This document shows, in pieces, positions 60,324-64,000 of a stretch of DNA of 64,000 bases. The notes under the pieces are model-generated. The model made no database searches. It saw only the letters and a list, made by a program, of their open reading frames with translations, and had not been told where the DNA came from. This stretch comes from Neoasaia chiangmaiensis (GTDB taxonomy: Bacteria; Pseudomonadota; Alphaproteobacteria; Acetobacterales; Acetobacteraceae). The stretch lies in assembly GCF_002005465.1 (NCBI RefSeq), contig NZ_CP014691.1:992001-1056000 (forward strand). Reading direction: 5' to 3'. How positions within the stretch are numbered: the first letter of the stretch is position 1; every line of letters starts with the position of its first letter. Both the position numbers and the translations under genes were made by a program.

Positions 60324-60922
60324 CGCGCCAGTTCCTTCAAGGACAGCCGGATCGCCGCATCCAGCGTCACGCCCTCATGCTCGGTCATCACACGACTCAG
60401 CACCGGCCACGCCTCCGCGCGACGGAATCCAAGCCCTGCCAGCGCCAGAAGGGCATCGGCCTCCACGCTTGCGCCAACCGGTCCGGCGGATGCCATGGCC
60501 ATGCCACCACCGCCCGGCATCTTCGCCACCTTGCTCTTGAGTTCGGTCAGGATACGCTCGGCCAGTCGCCCGCCTACCCCGGCCGCCCTGGTAAGGCTAG
60601 CCTTGTCGGCACTGCTGATGATGGTCACCAGTTCACCCGGCCCCGCGACCGACAGAATGCCCAGCGCGACTTTCGCGCCAACGCCCTGCACCGTCGTCAA
60701 CAGCCGGAACCACTCGCGCTCTTCCGACGTCGCGAACCCGAAAAGCTGGATCGCATCCTCACGCACCACCGTCTCGACCAGAACCCGCGCCCGTTCCGGC
60801 GGCATGGGCAGAACCGACAGTGTCCGCGTGGACGCGGATATGAGATAGCCGACGCCATTCACGTCCACGATACAACGATCGGCCTCGACCTGGCCGATCA
60901 GACCGGTCAACTGCCCGATCAT
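60320..60922 (-). CDS. ruvA: Holliday junction DNA-binding subunit RuvA
   Basis: 200 aa. N-terminal OB fold ([30 protein letters not shown]), tandem helix-hairpin-helix region ([39 protein letters not shown]) and a C-terminal UBA-like domain ([19 protein letters not shown]) that contacts RuvB. Coupled to ruvC and ruvB by ATGA overlaps. Confidence 0.97.
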   Translation of the reverse strand: MIGQLTGLIGQVEADRCIVDVNGVGYLISASTRTLSVLPMPPERARVLVETVVREDAIQLFGFATSEEREWFRLLTTVQGVGAKVALGILSVAGPGELVTIISSADKASLTRAAGVGGRLAERILTELKSKVAKMPGGGGMAMASAGPVGASVEADALLALAGLGFRRAEAWPVLSRVMTEHEGVTLDAAIRLSLKELAR

Positions 60923-61425
60923 GCCATCCGCTGTCCCTGAGCAACGCGACTGGCGCTGGCACGATGATGCGCATGGCAGATCGCCACGGCCAACGCGTCC
61001 GACGCATCGGCGCGTCGGATCGTCGCACCGGGCAACAGACGCCGCACCATCATCTCGACCTGCTCCTTCGTCGCCGCCCCCGTGCCGACCACCGCGCGCT
61101 TGACCGCCATCGCCCCGTATTCGGCCACCGGCAACCCGGCTTGCGCCGGCGTCAGGAGCGCCACACCGCGAGCATAGCCGAGCTTCAGCGTGGACGCGCC
61201 ATTGCGGTTCACATAGGTCTCCTCGACCGCCGCCTCGCGCGGTTGATGCTTCTCCAGCAACGCCATCAGCCCGTCATGCAGCGTTTTCAGCCGCAACGGC
61301 ACCGACTGGTCGCCATCCGTCGCCAGAACACCATCGGCGATATGCCGCAACCGATTGCCGTCAACCTCGATCACGCCCCAGCCCATGAAGCGCAATCCCG
61401 GATCGATGCCGATCAGGCGGATCAA
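60919..61425 (-). CDS. ruvC: crossover junction endodeoxyribonuclease RuvC
   Basis: 168 aa. Resolves Holliday junctions. The RNase H-like acidic residues are in [17 protein letters not shown] (Asp7), [11 protein letters not shown] (Glu), and the C-terminal [15 protein letters not shown] (Asp pair). Four-base overlap with yebC upstream and ruvA downstream; I saw no LexA box for the group within the window. Confidence 0.97.
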   Translation of the reverse strand: MIRLIGIDPGLRFMGWGVIEVDGNRLRHIADGVLATDGDQSVPLRLKTLHDGLMALLEKHQPREAAVEETYVNRNGASTLKLGYARGVALLTPAQAGLPVAEYGAMAVKRAVVGTGAATKEQVEMMVRRLLPGATIRRADASDALAVAICHAHHRASASRVAQGQRMA

Positions 61426-62171
61426 GCGGCCAGCGCCTGCGCCACGTCTTCCGGCAGATCGAAATTCGCATAGACATTCTGCACGTCGTCGCTTTCGTCC
61501 AGCACGTCGATCAACTTCAGCACCGCCCGTGCCTTTTCCTCATCCAGCGGCGTCGTCGTTTCCGGGCGCCACTCGATGCGTGCCGATTGCGGCTCGCCGA
61601 AACGCGCTTCCAGCGCATCGCGCACCGCGAAGAACGCCTCCATCGGGCACGTTACCTCATGCCGTTCCTCATCGGAGACGACATTGTCCGCTCCCGCCTC
61701 GATCGCAGCTTCCAGCATGTCGTCCTCGCTCGCGACATCGGCGGGATAGGACACGACGCCCAGACGCTGGAACATGAAGGATACCGAGTTCGTCTCGCCC
61801 ATCGACCCGCCATGCTTCGAGAAGGCGGCGCGCACGTCCGATGCCGTGCGATTGCGGTTGTCCGTCAGCGCCTCGACGATGATCGCAACGCCAGCCGGCC
61901 CGTAACCTTCGTAACGGACCTCCACGTAATCGTCGCCACCCGCGGCCCCGCTGGCCTTCTTGATCGCGCGATCGACCGTGTCCTTCGGCATGTTCACCTC
62001 GCGCGCCGCCGAGATGGCCGCACGCAGACGCGGGTTGGATGCGGGGTCAGGCGGGCCCGACCGCACGGAAACGGTGATCTCGCGGATCACCTTCGCGAAC
62101 TGCTTCGCCCGCTTGGCATCCTGCGCACCCTTGCGGTGCATGATGTTCTTGAATTGCGAATGACCGGCCAT
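61422..62171 (-). CDS. yebC: YebC/PmpR family transcriptional regulator / translation factor
   Basis: 249 aa, the usual length. Starts [20 protein letters not shown]; contains [29 protein letters not shown]-like core (in part), [19 protein letters not shown], and [13 protein letters not shown]. The family acts in ribosome rescue at difficult peptides and as a DNA-binding regulator. It lies 27 bases after secA and overlaps ruvC, the common yebC-ruvC arrangement. Confidence 0.95.
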   Translation of the reverse strand: MAGHSQFKNIMHRKGAQDAKRAKQFAKVIREITVSVRSGPPDPASNPRLRAAISAAREVNMPKDTVDRAIKKASGAAGGDDYVEVRYEGYGPAGVAIIVEALTDNRNRTASDVRAAFSKHGGSMGETNSVSFMFQRLGVVSYPADVASEDDMLEAAIEAGADNVVSDEERHEVTCPMEAFFAVRDALEARFGEPQSARIEWRPETTTPLDEEKARAVLKLIDVLDESDDVQNVYANFDLPEDVAQALAA

Positions 62172-62198
62172 GGCTACGCTCCCCTCCGCGTCAGATGC

Positions 62199-64000
62199 TC
62201 AGGCCAGACGGCCGTGACAATGCTTGAACTTCTTTCCCGACCCGCAGGGACACGGCGCATTCCGTGGCGTCTCGGCCGCCCAGGCCTGCAACTGCGCATC
62301 CGACACATGCACCTCGCCGGCCTGGGCCATCGGTGCCACCTGGCCAGCATGCGCCGGTGGCGGCCCGGAAATCTCGCCGTTCGGCGCAATCGCCTGCCCT
62401 TCGAATTGCGGGAACGGCTCGGGCTGCATCACCTCGATGCGCGACATGGTCATCGTGACGCGATTGCGCATGTCGTCCAGCATCGCCGTGAACAGCATGA
62501 ATGCTTCATGCTTGTATTCGTTCAGCGGATCGCGCTGACCGTAAGCCCGCAGCCCGATGCCCTGACGCAGCTGGTCGAGCGCGTGCAGATGTTCCTTCCA
62601 CACACCGTCGAAAGACGTGAGCAGAACCTGCTTTTCGATATGGCGCATGATGTCCGGGCCGATATTGGCCGCACGCGCGGCCTGCGCCTGCGTCGCCGCC
62701 TCGTCGATGCGCTGGATCACCATCTCGGCGTCCATGCCATCTTCCTTGGCCCATTCGCGGATCGGCAGGTTGAGATTGAGCAGCTTGAGCACGTCCTGCT
62801 CCAGTTCCTCGCTCTCCCAGGCCTCGGCATAAGCCTTTTCCGGAATGCGCGCATGCACGCATTCGTCGATGGACTGTTCCCGCAGTTCCTGAATGATGCC
62901 CGAAACATCCGCCATCGCCATGTATTCCCGGCGCTGGGCATACACTTCCTTGCGCTGGTCGTTCATCACGTCGTCATATTTGAGGACGTTCTTGCGCATA
63001 TCGAAATTGCGCGCCTCGACCTTCTTCTGCGCACGCGCCAACGCGCCGTTGAGCCACGGATGGACGATCGCCTCGCCCTCCTTGATACCCATTTTCGTCC
63101 ACATGCCGCTCATGCGGTCGGACCCGAAGATACGCATCAAATCGTCCTCGAGCGACAGGAAGAAGCGTGACGCACCCGGATCGCCCTGGCGGCCCGAACG
63201 GCCACGCAACTGGTTGTCGATCCGGCGGCTCTCATGCCGCTCTGTGCCGATCACATACAGACCACCCGCCTCGCGCACCTGGCCGTGGTTCTTCGCGATC
63301 TCCTCGCGCAGACGCAGGGCCGCGCTTTCATGCGCGCTCTCGTCCTCGATCGTCTCAAGCTGCTGGCGGATCAGCATGTCGACGTTGCCGCCCAGCTTGA
63401 TGTCCGTGCCACGCCCCGCCATGTTCGTCGCGATCGTGATCGCGCCCGGCGCACCGGCCTGCGCGATGATCTGGGACTCCATCTCGTGGAAACGCGCATT
63501 CAGAACGTTGTGCCTGATCTTGGCCTGCTTCAGCAGGCTGGACAGATGCTCGCTCTTCTCGATCGACGTCGTGCCGACCAGCACCGGCTGGCCCGTCGCC
63601 GAGACCTCCTGGATCAGCTTCGCGACCGCCTCGTATTTCTCGCGGGCGGTTATATAAACCTCGTCATCCGTATCGACACGCGCGACCGGCAGGTTCGTCG
63701 GAATTTCCACAACCTCGAGATTGTAGATCTCCGCGAACTCGTCCGCCTCGGTCATCGCCGTGCCGGTCATGCCGGACAGTTTCGGATACAGCCGGAAGTA
63801 GTTCTGGAAAGTGATGGAGGCGAGCGTCTGGTTCTCCGGCTGGACCTCCACATGCTCCTTGGCCTCCAGTGCCTGATGCAGGCCGTCGGAATAACGACGC
63901 CCATCCATCATGCGACCGGTGAACTCGTCGATGATGACCACCTTGCCGCCACGCACGATATAATCGACATCCCGCGCGAACAACGTATGCGCCCGCAGCG
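62199..64000 (-). CDS. secA: preprotein translocase ATPase SecA, 5' end outside window
   Basis: About 600 residues of the C-terminal two-thirds of SecA. Visible are [43 protein letters not shown] (in part), [31 protein letters not shown], the helical scaffold and wing domains, and the C-terminal zinc finger [15 protein letters not shown] that binds SecB. The frame reads open through 64000, so the start lies beyond the window. It feeds the same translocon as the SecG encoded at 2.4 kb. Confidence 0.97.
   Translation of the reverse strand, partial: LRAHTLFARDVDYIVRGGKVVIIDEFTGRMMDGRRYSDGLHQALEAKEHVEVQPENQTLASITFQNYFRLYPKLSGMTGTAMTEADEFAEIYNLEVVEIPTNLPVARVDTDDEVYITAREKYEAVAKLIQEVSATGQPVLVGTTSIEKSEHLSSLLKQAKIRHNVLNARFHEMESQIIAQAGAPGAITIATNMAGRGTDIKLGGNVDMLIRQQLETIEDESAHESAALRLREEIAKNHGQVREAGGLYVIGTERHESRRIDNQLRGRSGRQGDPGASRFFLSLEDDLMRIFGSDRMSGMWTKMGIKEGEAIVHPWLNGALARAQKKVEARNFDMRKNVLKYDDVMNDQRKEVYAQRREYMAMADVSGIIQELREQSIDECVHARIPEKAYAEAWESEELEQDVLKLLNLNLPIREWAKEDGMDAEMVIQRIDEAATQAQAARAANIGPDIMRHIEKQVLLTSFDGVWKEHLHALDQLRQGIGLRAYGQRDPLNEYKHEAFMLFTAMLDDMRNRVTMTMSRIEVMQPEPFPQFEGQAIAPNGEISGPPPAHAGQVAPMAQAGEVHVSDAQLQAWAAETPRNAPCPCGSGKKFKHCHGRLA

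Overview
The window is ordinary core chromosome of an acetic acid bacterium (Alphaproteobacteria, Acetobacteraceae). This rests on the high GC, the transaldolase/glucose-6-phosphate isomerase fusion inside a pentose-phosphate operon that also carries gluconokinase, a short 6-phosphogluconate dehydrogenase of the NAD-type, CtrA divergent from fliI/fliJ, a GAAC-N7-GAAC LexA box, and the secA-yebC-ruvCAB-ybgC-tolQRAB-pal order. The genus (Gluconobacter, Asaia, Acetobacter and relatives) cannot be fixed by reading alone. I see no rRNA, tRNA, CRISPR, insertion sequence or prophage; both ends cut genes (ppiD at the left, secA at the right).

Layout. 1-9.3 kb: ppiD (partial, minus) diverges from tpiA-secG-pyrG-kdsA-osmC-like (plus), then a DUF3429 membrane protein, enolase with a strong terminator, a DDAH-like hydrolase, ftsB and rpmG. 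9.4-24.6 kb: lexA with its own SOS box over the promoter, a lipoprotein, pgsA, uvrC, an M19 dipeptidase, exonuclease III, an orphan response regulator, an L,D-transpeptidase, a CPA1-type antiporter, a GNAT enzyme, guaB-rsmB, a deoxyribosyltransferase-like protein and a truncated Hsp70 relative. 24.7-37.7 kb: an MFS transporter and then the carbon core, one minus-strand run tkt, tal-pgi, gnd, zwf, HAD phosphatase, pgl, rpiA, gntK, yaiI. From zwf onward these genes overlap by 4 to 7 bases, whereas the tkt/tal-pgi/gnd/zwf gaps hold strong hairpins. Acetic acid bacteria rely on the pentose phosphate route for cytosolic sugar, so this operon is close to a complete catabolic module: gluconate enters through GntK, glucose-6-phosphate through Zwf, and the carbon is rearranged by Tkt and Tal-Pgi.

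38-47 kb is the least characterised part: a metal-dependent hydrolase, an ankyrin protein coupled to hisC, two small unknown genes, a glycosyltransferase, an HNH protein, and an M29 aminopeptidase translationally coupled to two unrecognised proteins. It ends with fliJ/fliI facing ctrA. CtrA carries Glu at the phospho-acceptor position 51 and Ser at position 8, and a perfect TTAA-N7-TTAA CtrA site lies between fliI and ctrA. This natural phosphomimetic-looking CtrA is the most interesting observation in the window.

47.8-64 kb is housekeeping on the minus strand: secA (partial)-yebC-ruvC-ruvA-ruvB-ybgC-tolQ-tolR-tolA-tolB-pal-cpoB-tilS-ftsH-glmM-thiD, covering secretion, Holliday junction processing, outer-membrane constriction, tRNA modification, membrane proteolysis, peptidoglycan precursor and thiamine synthesis. 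TolB has a twin-arginine type signal peptide.
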